Source of the DNA: Altererythrobacter sp. ZODW24
Lineage (GTDB): Bacteria; Pseudomonadota; Alphaproteobacteria; Sphingomonadales; Sphingomonadaceae
Direction of reading: 5' to 3'
Length of the DNA stretch: 64,000 bases
Assembly: GCF_003344885.1 (NCBI RefSeq)
Contig: NZ_CP031155.1
Location: 744,001-808,000, forward strand
The notes beneath the pieces were generated by a model that saw only the letters and a program-made list of their open reading frames with translations, was not told the DNA's origin and ran no database searches. Both the position numbers and the translations under genes were made by a program. Positions 9,573 through 18,525 of the stretch are shown here, piece by piece (the stretch's first letter is position 1; every line of letters begins with the position of its first letter).

Positions 9573-10019
9573 ATGGACAAATTTGACGAAGCAATCCTGA
9601 AAATCGTTCAGGCCGATAACCGGATGACCAACGGCGCGATTGGTGACCATGTCGGTCTCTCAGTCTCAGCAGTCAGGCGGCGCCTGGAAGCTTTGCGGGA
9701 CAGCGGAATCATCGCGAAGGACGTCGCAATCCTCAATCCAGCTCGGCTTGGTGTGACATTGATAGTCTCGGTGACCTTTATTGAGGATAAGGCCGAACAA
9801 TATGCCGCCTTCGACAAGTCAATCGCAGCACTACCCGCAGTCAAGCAAAGCTACCATGTGTCCGGGCAAGCTGATTACGTCCTGATCGTGCAAGGGCCGA
9901 GCCTGGAGTGGTACGAAGAATGGTCGAAGGGCCATCTGATGTCTGATCCGATTATCCGGCGCTTTGAAACCGCAGTTGCATGGTCATGCAAGAAATTTGA
10001 GACGTCGATCGAGCTTTAA
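9573..10019 (+). CDS. Lrp/AsnC-family transcriptional regulator
   Basis: The ATG at 9573 gives MDKFDEAILKIVQADNR, the normal Lrp start, and 148 residues. The N-terminal winged helix-turn-helix spans about residues 4-50 (recognition helix in GLSVSAVRRRLEAL). The C-terminal RAM effector-binding domain spans about 65-145. The family senses amino acids and controls their uptake and breakdown. Its neighbours are a divergent peptidase and, 288 bases downstream on the same strand, putP. In several Alphaproteobacteria an Lrp-type PutR controls proline use, so a PutR-like role is possible but unproven. Confidence 0.9.
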   Translation: MDKFDEAILKIVQADNRMTNGAIGDHVGLSVSAVRRRLEALRDSGIIAKDVAILNPARLGVTLIVSVTFIEDKAEQYAAFDKSIAALPAVKQSYHVSGQADYVLIVQGPSLEWYEEWSKGHLMSDPIIRRFETAVAWSCKKFETSIEL

Positions 10020-10133
10020 AGATCGGGCAGCTTCCCGCAATTTTCCTACACCCCGCCAATCTGCCATGGCGGGCATCGTGAGCTATTCCGCATTTTTCCC
10101 CTGCATAACCGTTTTCGCCGCTTCGCCCAGAGT

Positions 10134-10223
10134 GTCACCCTGCCGGGAGCGGCAGCTTTTCTCACACTTTGCATAAAGTTACGCAGAAAGGAGGTGGGTG
10201 ACAGGGTGTAACTTGCGTCACCC
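10134..10223. promoter_or_regulatory. Three copies of heptamer GTCACCC/GGGTGAC upstream of putP
   Basis: GTCACCC occurs at 10134-10140 and 10217-10223, and its reverse complement GGGTGAC at 10196-10202. The last two form a 7-base inverted repeat with a 14-base spacer, ending about 85 bases before the putP start. The 288-base gap between the regulator and putP holds no convincing gene. The layout suggests a regulator-binding region for putP. Confidence 0.4.
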
Positions 10224-10307
10224 TTGCTGTGTTGAGACGGTGATACGGCTGAGGATGGTGAACTAGCTCCGGTGGCTACTCTGCCCCCGCTTTGCTAGGG
10301 GCCGCCC

Positions 10308-11804
10308 ATGGAAACCGGCACATTGATCTCGCTCGCCCTGTACTTCGCTTTGATGCTCGCCATCGGGGTGTATGCGTGGCGCAAGTCGACCGATACTTCG
10401 GAAGGGTACTTGCTCGGCGGACGCAATCTGCATCCGGCAGTGGCGGCGCTTTCGGCGGGGGCGTCCGATATGTCGGGGTGGCTACTGCTGGGTCTGCCGG
10501 GCGCACTTTATGCGGCGGGACTGGTAGAGGCCTGGATCGGGATCGGGTTGTTCGTTGGCGCTCTGGCAAACTGGATCATCGTCGCGCCGCGTTTGCGCGA
10601 ACAGACCGAGCGGATGGGCAATGCGCTGACCATCCCCGAATTCCTCGCCAACCGCTTCCCGGACAAGGCGGTGGCCTTGCGGGTGATATCGGCGGTGATC
10701 ATCGTGGTGTTCTTCGCGGTCTACACCGCAGCCGGACTGGTGGGCGGCGGCAAGCTTTTTGTAACCAGTTTCGCGGGGCTGTTCGGGGACACAGGTTTGT
10801 CGGATTACATGACCGGCATCTGGCTGACCGCGGGCGTGGTGCTGGCCTATACGATGGTCGGCGGGTTTCTGGCGGTCAGCCTGACGGACTTTGTCCAAGG
10901 CTGCATCATGGTGGTCGCGCTGGTGCTGATGCCGTTGGTGGTGATCTGGGGCGGCAAGGACATCGGCGCTCTGGGTGAATTTGCGGCGATTGGTGAAATC
11001 GTCGGCAACATCGATCCGGGCTATCTAAGCCTATTCGGCGGACTGACCTTCATCGGCTTCCTATCGGCGGTGACATGGGGCCTCGGCTATTTCGGACAAC
11101 CGCATATCATCGTGCGCTTCATGGCTGTGCGCAGCGTGGCGGAGGTTTCAACGGCGCGGAATATCGGGATGAGCTGGATGTTTGTGGCGCTGATGGGCGC
11201 GATTGGTGTCGGCATCGCTGGCCGGGCCTATGTCGAGGCGAACGGACTCGTGGTTGAGGATCCCGAGACGATTTTCATCGTTTTGGCGAATTTGCTGTTC
11301 CACCCGCTGATTACAGGTTTCCTACTCGCTGCGCTTCTGGCAGCGATCATGAGTACGATCAGCTCGCAGCTGCTGGTAGCCTCCAGTTCGCTGACAGAGG
11401 ACTTTTACCGCCTTTTCCTGCGCAAAGACGCCAGCGAGCGGGAGACGGTGAATGTCGGACGACTTTGCGTGTTGCTGGTGGCGCTGGCGGCGATTGCGAT
11501 TGCGAGCGATCCTGACAGTCAGGTGCTTGGCCTCGTCTCAAACGCTTGGGCAGGATTCGGCGCTGCGTTTGGGCCGCTGATCCTGCTAGCGCTGACATGG
11601 GACCGGATGACCGGGTCTGGCGCGGTAGCGGGACTTGTGACCGGCGCGGCGACTGTGATGCTGTGGATTGGTGTGGGGCTAAATGGAGAGTTCATGGGCG
11701 GGCCGGGTATCTATGAGATCATCCCAGGCTTCATTGCAGCGATGCTGGCCATCATCATTGTTAGCCTCGCCAACCCGAAAGCGGGCGACTATAGCGCGGG
11801 CTAG
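10308..11804 (+). CDS. putP: Sodium/proline symporter PutP
   Basis: This 498-residue protein of the sodium:solute symporter (SSS) family imports proline with Na+ across the inner membrane. It shows the family landmarks: an N-terminal helix pair, GYLLGGRNL, then SAGASDMSGWLLLGLPGALY in the second core helix, the conserved GGFLAVSLTDFVQG, and about 13 hydrophobic segments spread over the full length. The length equals that of E. coli PutP. Its stop codon directly abuts the ATG of the next gene. An Lrp-type regulator lies upstream, and no putA is visible in the window. Confidence 0.9.
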   Translation: METGTLISLALYFALMLAIGVYAWRKSTDTSEGYLLGGRNLHPAVAALSAGASDMSGWLLLGLPGALYAAGLVEAWIGIGLFVGALANWIIVAPRLREQTERMGNALTIPEFLANRFPDKAVALRVISAVIIVVFFAVYTAAGLVGGGKLFVTSFAGLFGDTGLSDYMTGIWLTAGVVLAYTMVGGFLAVSLTDFVQGCIMVVALVLMPLVVIWGGKDIGALGEFAAIGEIVGNIDPGYLSLFGGLTFIGFLSAVTWGLGYFGQPHIIVRFMAVRSVAEVSTARNIGMSWMFVALMGAIGVGIAGRAYVEANGLVVEDPETIFIVLANLLFHPLITGFLLAALLAAIMSTISSQLLVASSSLTEDFYRLFLRKDASERETVNVGRLCVLLVALAAIAIASDPDSQVLGLVSNAWAGFGAAFGPLILLALTWDRMTGSGAVAGLVTGAATVMLWIGVGLNGEFMGGPGIYEIIPGFIAAMLAIIIVSLANPKAGDYSAG

Positions 11805-12953
11805 ATGGATATCTCCGGCCTCCGCATTGCCCTGTTTAGTGGCAACTATAATTACGTCCGTGATGGGGCGAACCAGGCACTAAACCGGCTTGTCGGCTAT
11901 TTGCTGAAGCAAGGCACCGATGTGCGCGTCTATGCGCCCACGGTAGACGACCCCGCCTTCGAAGCCACTGGCCCGCTGGTCGGCGTTCCTTCCGTGCCAT
12001 TTCCAGGGCGCGGCGAATACCGCATCCCGCTTGGTCTGCATGGCAATGCCAAGGACGATCTCGAGCAGTTCAACCCGCAAATCGTGCACGTCTCCTCGCC
12101 CGATCCCACAGGACACCGCGCTGTCACTTGGGCGCGGAAGCGCGGCTTGCCAATCCTTGCATCGGTTCACACACGATTTGAAACCTACCCGCGCTATTAC
12201 GGCGTTGGCTTTATCGAACCCGCCGTAGTTGCCGGCCTCCGCCGCTTCTACCAGCGCTGCGACGCGCTGGTCGCACCGTCGCAAAGCCAAGTCGACACTT
12301 TGCGCGAACAAGGCATGAATGACGATATCTCGATCTGGTCACGCGGGGTCGACCGCCAGATATTCCGGTCAGACAAGCGTGATCTGGCGTGGCGCCGCGA
12401 AGCCGGGATCGCGGACGATGCGGTCGCAGTCGCCTTCCTTGGCCGTTTGGTCATGGAAAAGGGGTTGGACGTATTTGCCGAGACAATCGCCAAATTGCGC
12501 GAACGCGGTGTGGAACATGAGGTCCTCGTTATTGGCGACGGACCGGCGCGTGACTGGTTCGAGGAACGCTTGCCGAATGGCCACTTTGTTGGCTTCCAGA
12601 CAGGGTCTGATCTGGGCCGCGCGCTTGCCAGTGCCGATATCTTCTTCAATCCGTCGATCACCGAAACCTTCGGAAATGTGACTCTGGAGGCCATGGCCTG
12701 CGGCGTTCCGGTGGTTGCCAGCGCCGCCACCGGTAGCCAAAGCCTAGTGCAGGACGACATCTGCGGAACACTGGTAAAACCCGGTGATCGCAATGGCTTT
12801 GCGGATGGACTTCAGAGCTATATTGAAGATAATACCAAGCGCGCTGCGCATGGCGCAGCGGGTGAGGCACGCAGCAAAGAGTTCAGTTGGGACCGCATCA
12901 ACCAGGCGGTGGCCGACACCTATCTGCGGTTGGTATCGGCCAAAGTCAGTTAG
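11805..12953 (+). CDS. Glycosyltransferase family 4 (GT-B) protein
   Basis: This 382-residue protein has two Rossmann domains. The N-terminal acceptor domain has IALFSGNYNYVRDGANQAL and HVSSPDPTGHRA. The C-terminal donor domain has FLGRLVMEKGLDVF and the retaining GT4 motif ETFGNVTLE (Glu-x7-Glu) followed by AMACGVPVVAS. The closest remembered relatives are mannosyl- or glycolipid-forming transferases such as MgtA and SqdX types. The substrate is unknown. There is no signal peptide, so it is probably cytosolic or membrane-associated. It starts immediately after putP without a gap, and its stop abuts the convergent next gene. Confidence 0.88.
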   Translation: MDISGLRIALFSGNYNYVRDGANQALNRLVGYLLKQGTDVRVYAPTVDDPAFEATGPLVGVPSVPFPGRGEYRIPLGLHGNAKDDLEQFNPQIVHVSSPDPTGHRAVTWARKRGLPILASVHTRFETYPRYYGVGFIEPAVVAGLRRFYQRCDALVAPSQSQVDTLREQGMNDDISIWSRGVDRQIFRSDKRDLAWRREAGIADDAVAVAFLGRLVMEKGLDVFAETIAKLRERGVEHEVLVIGDGPARDWFEERLPNGHFVGFQTGSDLGRALASADIFFNPSITETFGNVTLEAMACGVPVVASAATGSQSLVQDDICGTLVKPGDRNGFADGLQSYIEDNTKRAAHGAAGEARSKEFSWDRINQAVADTYLRLVSAKVS

Positions 12954-13412
12954 CTAACGCAATACGCCTTTGGCAGTCATGCGGCGGGCGTACAGGAACA
13001 AGCCGATTGTAATCGCCCAGATCACGGCAGCAAAAGCTACCTGCCCCGGGCCTTCCAGCGCCTCAGGCATATTTCCATTAAACTGGTAGATGGTCGTGAG
13101 AACCAGTCCGACTATGGAAACAGCAAATGACCAGACCGCGTACCGACTACGGAACAACAACAGCAGCGAGCCAAAAAACGCGCCCCATACGCCAAGCGCC
13201 CAAGTGGCGTTCGCCCAAGCCGGGAAGGCATCAATATAGGCAATCATTTCGTCGACTGTTATATTGTAAGTACCTTCTGCAGCACTCAGATAACTGCGAT
13301 TTCTAAGTTGAGACATTGTATAATCTAATGCCCCGACTGCATTGAAAAGAAATGTAACAACACCCACCACCCACAGGTGCCACGGCGTCTTCACGGAAAT
13401 TGTATCGTTCAT
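12954..13412 (-). CDS. Hypothetical small integral membrane protein
   Basis: I do not recognise a named function. The 152-residue protein has four hydrophobic segments (about 12-30, 65-87, 92-110 and 124-142), with a soluble loop after the first that contains DYTMSQLRNRSYLS. Similar four-helix proteins are common and uncharacterised in sphingomonads. The gene is convergent with the glycosyltransferase gene, with no bases between their stop codons, and is divergent from rarA. Confidence 0.7.
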   Translation of the reverse strand: MNDTISVKTPWHLWVVGVVTFLFNAVGALDYTMSQLRNRSYLSAAEGTYNITVDEMIAYIDAFPAWANATWALGVWGAFFGSLLLLFRSRYAVWSFAVSIVGLVLTTIYQFNGNMPEALEGPGQVAFAAVIWAITIGLFLYARRMTAKGVLR

Positions 13413-13498
13413 AACCTTCTCCCAAAGGATGACCCGGTAACGGTTTTAACCACTTCATCGGCGATAGCAAATTGCCGCACAGGCACTAGAGTAGGCTG

Positions 13499-14815
13499 AT
13501 GGCCGATTTGTTTCCTGACGACACGCCCCCATTCCGGGCACGGGATGAGCCCCGCGAGGATGCTCCGCTTGCCGACCGGCTGCGGCCGCGCACGCTGGAT
13601 GACGTCATCGGGCAAGAGCACCTAACCGGCGAAGAAGGCGCGATTGGACGGATGGTAGCTGCGGGCCGACTAGCCTCGATGATCCTGTGGGGGCCACCGG
13701 GCACTGGGAAGACCAGCACCGCGCGCCTGCTCGCCGATGCCGTGGGCATGCGCTTTGTAGCAATCAGCGCGGTCTTTTCTGGCGTTGCCGATTTGAAGAA
13801 GGCTTTTGCCGAGGCAGACAAGGCCGCGCAGGCTGGCCAGCGAACACTGTTATTCGTGGACGAGATCCATCGCTTCAACCGTGCACAGCAAGATGGCTTC
13901 CTACCCTTCGTAGAGCGCGGCACAGTCACTCTCGTGGGTGCAACGACTGAGAACCCCAGCTTTGCTCTCAACGCCGCGTTGTTAAGCCGCGCGCAGGTCT
14001 TGATACTCCATCGCCTCGATGCGTCGGCCCTCAGCACCTTGCTCCACAAGGCCGAGGCGCTGGAAGGCCAGCTGCCGTTAACCGCCGCGGCGCGCGAGGC
14101 TCTGGTGGCATCAGCGGACGGCGACGGGCGGTTCCTGCTCAACCAGGCCGAGACCCTATATGCGGCGAACATACCCGAACCGCTCGATCCCGAAGCACTG
14201 GGCAAGTTCCTGCAGCGCCGTGTCGCAGTTTACGACAAGGACCGCGATGGTCATTACAATCTGATTTCCGCGTTGCATAAGAGTTTGCGCGGATCAGACC
14301 CTCAGGCCTCGCTGTATTATCTCGCGCGCATGATGACTGCCGGCGAAGAACCGCTTTACCTGCTGCGGCGGCTCGTCCGGTTTGCGAGCGAGGACATCGG
14401 TTTGGCGGATCCTCAGGCACTGGTTCAATGCCTCGCTGCGAAGGATAGCTATGAATTCCTCGGCAGTCCGGAAGGCGAGATCGCGATTGCTCAAGCATGC
14501 CTTTATTGTGCCACTGCGCCGAAATCGAATGCGGCCTACAAGGCGCAGAAGGCTGCTTGGCGGAGCGCCAAGGAAACCGGCTCTCTCACCCCTCCCAGCA
14601 ATATCTTAAATGCACCAACCAAACTGATGAAAGATATCGGTTATGGCAAAGATTATGCATATGACCACGATGCTGAAGAGGGGTTCTCCGGCGCCAATTA
14701 CTGGCCCGAGGAAATGGAACCGCAAACCTACTACGAGCCGGTTGAGCGCGGGTTCGAGCGGAAGGTCGCCGAACGCATTGCCTATTGGAATCGTTTGCGC
14801 GACGAACGCCGATGA
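13499..14815 (+). CDS. rarA: Replication-associated recombination protein RarA (MgsA), AAA+ ATPase
   Basis: The protein has 438 residues. The Walker A GPPGTGKT lies at 65-72, Walker B in LLFVDEIHRFN, and sensor 1 in GATTENPSF. After these come the clamp-loader-like lid and the C-terminal tetramerisation domain with YDKDRDGHYNLISALHKS. RarA acts at stalled replication forks in the cytosol with SSB and DnaB. Length and motifs match the family. The stop codon overlaps the ATG of the next gene (ATGA), so the two are probably translated together. Confidence 0.94.
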   Translation: MADLFPDDTPPFRARDEPREDAPLADRLRPRTLDDVIGQEHLTGEEGAIGRMVAAGRLASMILWGPPGTGKTSTARLLADAVGMRFVAISAVFSGVADLKKAFAEADKAAQAGQRTLLFVDEIHRFNRAQQDGFLPFVERGTVTLVGATTENPSFALNAALLSRAQVLILHRLDASALSTLLHKAEALEGQLPLTAAAREALVASADGDGRFLLNQAETLYAANIPEPLDPEALGKFLQRRVAVYDKDRDGHYNLISALHKSLRGSDPQASLYYLARMMTAGEEPLYLLRRLVRFASEDIGLADPQALVQCLAAKDSYEFLGSPEGEIAIAQACLYCATAPKSNAAYKAQKAAWRSAKETGSLTPPSNILNAPTKLMKDIGYGKDYAYDHDAEEGFSGANYWPEEMEPQTYYEPVERGFERKVAERIAYWNRLRDERR

Positions 14816-15699
14816 CCGGTAGCCGGTTCGAATGGTTCTGCGCCATCGACTGGTCAGGCGCAGTCGGGAAAACCCAGAAGGGTATTGCGCTTGCTATCTG
14901 TCATGTCAGGGGTGGAGCGCCCGAACTCGTAAGTCCCAATAAAACATTTTCTCGTAGCGATATATTAGATTATCTTAATAACGTACTAGAGGTTAATTCG
15001 CTAGTTGGTTTTGACTTTGGGCTGTCGCTTCCCTTCTCCGATTGCGGCGCCTTTTTTCCGGGTTGGAAGGACACGCCATCGGATGCCCGCACACTTTGGG
15101 CCTCGGTTGACGCACTATGCGAAACTGACGAAAATCTGGCAGCGTCCAGCTTTGTCAGCCATCCGCAGCTCGCTCCCTACTTCCGCCGCCAGCCCGAAGG
15201 CGAAGGCGCACTGTTCCGCGCGGATGGTGCTGAACACGGGCGCGGGCGCTTTCGTGTTACCGAGGCCGCTCAGGCGGCCATGGGATGCAAGCCTTACAGC
15301 AACTTCAATCTAGTCGGCGCAGCACAGGTCGGAAAATCCAGCCTGACAGGCATGCGGGTGCTGAACCGCTTAAACGATGACATTGCGGTATGGCCGGTCG
15401 ATGCCGTGGGTAGTCAAGGATCCGTCGTTTGCGAGATATACACATCGCTCGCCGCGATGGAGGCTGGACGGCCGCCCTCCCGTTCCAAAATGCGCACTTA
15501 CGGGGAATTAAACGACGCCTTGACGTCACTTTCTTCGCCAACAGTCGAGGGGGAAGGTCCAATCGACGATCACTCTTCAGACGCGTTGTTAACTGCGGCG
15601 TGGCTGCGAAGCGTCGCAGATGATCCGGCCCGTTGGCAGCCAGCAGGCCTGACACCGCAGATCGCCAGAACCGAGGGCTGGACCTTCGGCGCGCTTTAG
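14812..15699 (+). CDS. Predicted RNase H-fold protein (DUF429-like)
   Basis: The start at 14812 overlaps the rarA stop by ATGA and gives 295 residues; a longer frame from 14785 would lie inside rarA. The N-terminus CAIDWSGAVGKTQKGIAL, the second acidic strand LVGFDFGLSLPF, and a late acidic helix (IDDHSSDALLTAAWL) match the Asp-Asp-Asp layout of RNase H-like folds such as DUF429 predicted nucleases. The activity is unproven. Coupling to rarA suggests a DNA-metabolism role. Bases 14934-15011 use AT-rich codons (ATA, TTA, CTA) unlike the rest of the gene. Confidence 0.6.
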   Translation: MTGSRFEWFCAIDWSGAVGKTQKGIALAICHVRGGAPELVSPNKTFSRSDILDYLNNVLEVNSLVGFDFGLSLPFSDCGAFFPGWKDTPSDARTLWASVDALCETDENLAASSFVSHPQLAPYFRRQPEGEGALFRADGAEHGRGRFRVTEAAQAAMGCKPYSNFNLVGAAQVGKSSLTGMRVLNRLNDDIAVWPVDAVGSQGSVVCEIYTSLAAMEAGRPPSRSKMRTYGELNDALTSLSSPTVEGEGPIDDHSSDALLTAAWLRSVADDPARWQPAGLTPQIARTEGWTFGAL

Positions 15700-16112
15700 G
15701 AAGAGAGCTTGCGGATATTGTCCGCCCGGCTGCCGGGAATAGGATCGCTCTTGGGAAGAACTTTAGTGGCGGGCTCGATGGTCTCGGGCGAACGCGAATC
15801 ACGATTTAGATGATGACCCCGGTCCAATTGGCGGATCGTCTCGAGATCTTCCTCTCGAATGATACTCGGGATCAAGAACGCATCGACAATCCACCAGATA
15901 CCGAGCGCCAACCAGCCAAGGCCAAGAGGTAACCAACCGAACAAAGCGAGCAATGCCTGGGTGATCGCGGTACCCGTGCGGCCGAGATAAAAGCGATGTG
16001 CCCCTAGCCCCCCTAAGAAAAACCACAGCAGATAGGACGCGCCAGTAGACTTGCGGTTGGCTTCGAAAAGCATCTGGTCACGGGTGGAATCGTCCAAAGT
16101 CTGTCCTCGCAT
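15696..16112 (-). CDS. TM2 domain protein
   Basis: The start is the ATG at 16112; a GTG just before it is the alternative. The protein has 138 residues. After a polar N-terminus, the TM2 domain (about 23-85) shows LLWFFLGGLGAHRFYLGR, a second helix, and WWIVDAFLIP. The last 50 residues are polar. TM2 proteins are small membrane proteins of unclear function. The 3' end overlaps the convergent upstream gene by four bases. Confidence 0.8.
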   Translation of the reverse strand: MRGQTLDDSTRDQMLFEANRKSTGASYLLWFFLGGLGAHRFYLGRTGTAITQALLALFGWLPLGLGWLALGIWWIVDAFLIPSIIREEDLETIRQLDRGHHLNRDSRSPETIEPATKVLPKSDPIPGSRADNIRKLSS

Positions 16113-16257
16113 CACAATCGAATTTCAGAAACGATGCCGCCTTGAGTTGCAAAACTCAACAAATTGTCGACCAACTGCGTGAATTTAGGCTGGACGTTCA
16201 AAACAACCTGACGCATGGAGCGCCGAGCAGCGCGGTGAAGGCCGCGACTGACACAGG

Positions 16258-16333
<76 letters not shown>

Positions 16334-16983
16334 CACCTCCCCGCACTTTCCATCACGCGTAATAGGCCTCAGCCTAGGCTGACGGGCGTGTGGTCAAATA
16401 GCATACTAGCCGAACGCCCTCAGAAGGCCTTGAGCAAAAAAGATGCGTCCGCACGTTAACTTTGCTGACTGATCGGGAGACCACCTTGACGGCGAGTCCT
16501 GCCGCTTACGTTTACGGAAATCCACACACTGCCAAGCGCAAAATTCGTCTCTATTTCTCATATTATTAAATATTATCCATGTTTTATTGTCAGTATATCA
16601 TATACATTATCATGCCCTAATTCTGCGAACACGCCTAGTTGACGTTACGGTAAGGTCGATATCCACCGGCCAAGTGAACGCCTTATGAACCGATATTCCA
16701 GTCTAATTGGCTCAAACGATACAGTCCCTGAAATTATATATAATTGTATATAATCAATATGTTAATTACTTTATATGATAATGTATATAAAGTGACCTCA
16801 TAGTAGAAACATGCTGTGAATAGCCACCAGATCATGGTTCCTGCAGCGCTCTGAGGCTGCGAACAGATCGCCTGAAAGACCCAGCTTTTCACCAGCTTCA
16901 ATGGTTAACGCGGCGCTCACTTTTCGCCGGTTCTGCGCCGTAATCTTAACGGGATGATAACTACGTAATGGCACAAGGGTGTC
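16334..16983. other. Gene-free, AT-rich 650-base region upstream of the surface-protein cassette
   Basis: I see no supported gene here. A perfect 14-base palindrome TCAGCCTAGGCTGA lies at 16369-16382, shortly after the tRNA. From about 16540 to 16800 the DNA is strikingly AT-rich for this genome and holds two dyads: GTATAT-C-ATATAC at 16593-16605, and ATTATATA/TATATAAT at 16733-16740 and 16747-16754. The last 50 bases return to normal composition and carry a ribosome site (AAGGG) for the next gene. It most likely contains the cassette promoter and binding sites. Confidence 0.6.
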
Positions 16984-17943
16984 ATGAAAAACGCCCACAA
17001 GCTTATCGCTGCCAGCACGCTGGCCATCGCAACCTCTGCCTTCGCAGCCCCTGCCCTAGCAGGCGGGGTCGATGCCGGCACACTGATCGAAAACACCGCT
17101 TCGGCAAGTTACACCGTAGGCGGTGTCGATGGATCGGTAGACTCCAACACGGTCGAAATTCTGGTCGATGAGTTGCTTGACGTTGCCGTCGCCACTCTCG
17201 ACGGCGCGCCCGGCTCTGCGGTGCTGACGTTCTCGGTCACCAACACCGGTAACGGACCAGAAGCATTCGCGCTCACAGCCGACCCTGCAGTTGTTGGCAA
17301 TGATTACGACGTAACAGTCGACAGCATTGCGATCGATACGAATGGTAATGGCGTATATGACGACGGGGTCGATACGATCCTGCCAGCCGGCGGCGCTACT
17401 CCGCTAATCGATCCCGACGACGCGCAGATCGTATTCGTTCTCGTGACGAACCCTACCGGGACAGCTGATGGCGACACAAGCCAGGTCGAGCTGACCGCTG
17501 AGGCGGTTACCGGCACAGGCGCACCCGGCGATACGTTTGCTGGCCAAGGTGAAGGCGGCGGTGATGCAGTGGTTGGCACCACGGGCGCTGATGATGAGGA
17601 TCTGGGCGATCTCATCGCTGCGGCAATCGCAGTCGAACTGGCCAAGTCAGCAACGGTTGCCGATCCTTTTGGCGGCACAGAAGCCGTACCGGGCGCAGTA
17701 ATCACCTATTCGATCACCGCTTCGGTCATGGGCACCGGCACGGTCAACGACTTGCTTATCACCGACGCCATACCGGCTGACACAACCTACACCGTCAACA
17801 CTCTGACATTCGAAGGCGCAGCCCGCACCGACGCAGCTGACGGCGACAACGGACAGGCATCAGCAGCCGGCGTCGAAGTCCTGATTGGCGATGCAGTCGC
17901 TGGATCAGCCTACACCATCACCTTTGCAGTTACGATTGATTGA
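16984..17943 (+). CDS. Secreted DUF11-type surface protein 1
   Basis: The protein has 319 residues with a Sec signal peptide cut at about residue 26 (PALA before GG). Next is a short module, GTLIENTASASYTVGG (about 32-47), also found at the start of two neighbours. A middle beta-rich part includes DTNGNGVYDDGVD, which looks like a Ca-binding Asp loop. The C-terminal DUF11 module (about 215-319) contains AVPGAVITYSITASV and DAIPADTTY and ends on its last strand (FAVTID). No cysteine, barrel or anchor is evident. It is the first gene of five co-directional secreted-protein genes. The function is unknown; a structural surface role is inferred. Confidence 0.75.
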   Translation: MKNAHKLIAASTLAIATSAFAAPALAGGVDAGTLIENTASASYTVGGVDGSVDSNTVEILVDELLDVAVATLDGAPGSAVLTFSVTNTGNGPEAFALTADPAVVGNDYDVTVDSIAIDTNGNGVYDDGVDTILPAGGATPLIDPDDAQIVFVLVTNPTGTADGDTSQVELTAEAVTGTGAPGDTFAGQGEGGGDAVVGTTGADDEDLGDLIAAAIAVELAKSATVADPFGGTEAVPGAVITYSITASVMGTGTVNDLLITDAIPADTTYTVNTLTFEGAARTDAADGDNGQASAAGVEVLIGDAVAGSAYTITFAVTID

Positions 17944-17954
17944 GGAATTTAGTC

Positions 17955-18446
17955 ATGAAAAACAATAGCTTTAAAAAGACCTTTGGTATCGCCTCTGCGA
18001 TTATCAGTCTTGCCCTTGCCCCAGCGGCGATGGCTGAAGATCTGATCACGCTGAAGGGCGACGTAATGGTCGTTAAGACCGTGACCGGCGAAGACGGTAT
18101 CCAGCGGGACGAACTTGTCGGCCCGGAGACTGTCGTACCGGGCGATCGCCTCGTCTTCACCACAGGTTACAGCAACGACGGTGTCGAACCCGTCGAGAAT
18201 TTCGTCGTGACGAACCCCATTCCGAAGGCCGTTAAACTGGCTGACGAAAGCGGATCGTTCATGGTCTCGGTCGACAATGGCCGGACCTACATCGCGCTCG
18301 CCGCGCTGCCCACCGTTACCGTCGACAATGGCGAAGACGGTTCGCGCAGCGCCCGGGCCGAAGACGCCACGCATATCCGTTGGAAAATTGCCCGGATCGA
18401 TCCGGGTTCCAGCGGAAAGCTCACGTACTCCGCGATCGTTCGCTGA
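17955..18446 (+). CDS. Secreted single-module DUF11-like protein 2
   Basis: The ATG at 17955 is chosen because TGAGGA, which overlaps the stop codon of the gene before, lies at ribosome-site distance and the product then begins with a normal signal peptide (cut near residue 26, PAAMA before ED). The remaining 137 residues are one DUF11-like beta-sandwich: MVVKTVTG, VVPGDRLVFTTGYSNDG, FVVTNPIPKAVKLAD, and a last strand GKLTYSAIVR. It is probably translated together with gene 1. It could be a pilin-like or linker subunit, but this is conjecture. Confidence 0.72.
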   Translation: MKNNSFKKTFGIASAIISLALAPAAMAEDLITLKGDVMVVKTVTGEDGIQRDELVGPETVVPGDRLVFTTGYSNDGVEPVENFVVTNPIPKAVKLADESGSFMVSVDNGRTYIALAALPTVTVDNGEDGSRSARAEDATHIRWKIARIDPGSSGKLTYSAIVR

Positions 18447-18525
18447 GAAGCGAAGAGCAACGCCAATACCTGCGGGCGGGATCGGATGCGCGGGAATTTA
18501 GAGTAAACTTGAAGGGACCAGACCA

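Noticed and set aside
16798-16998. A 66-residue minus-strand frame in the AT-rich gap
   Set aside because: It overlaps the start and ribosome site of the first surface gene and shows no motif or good initiation site.
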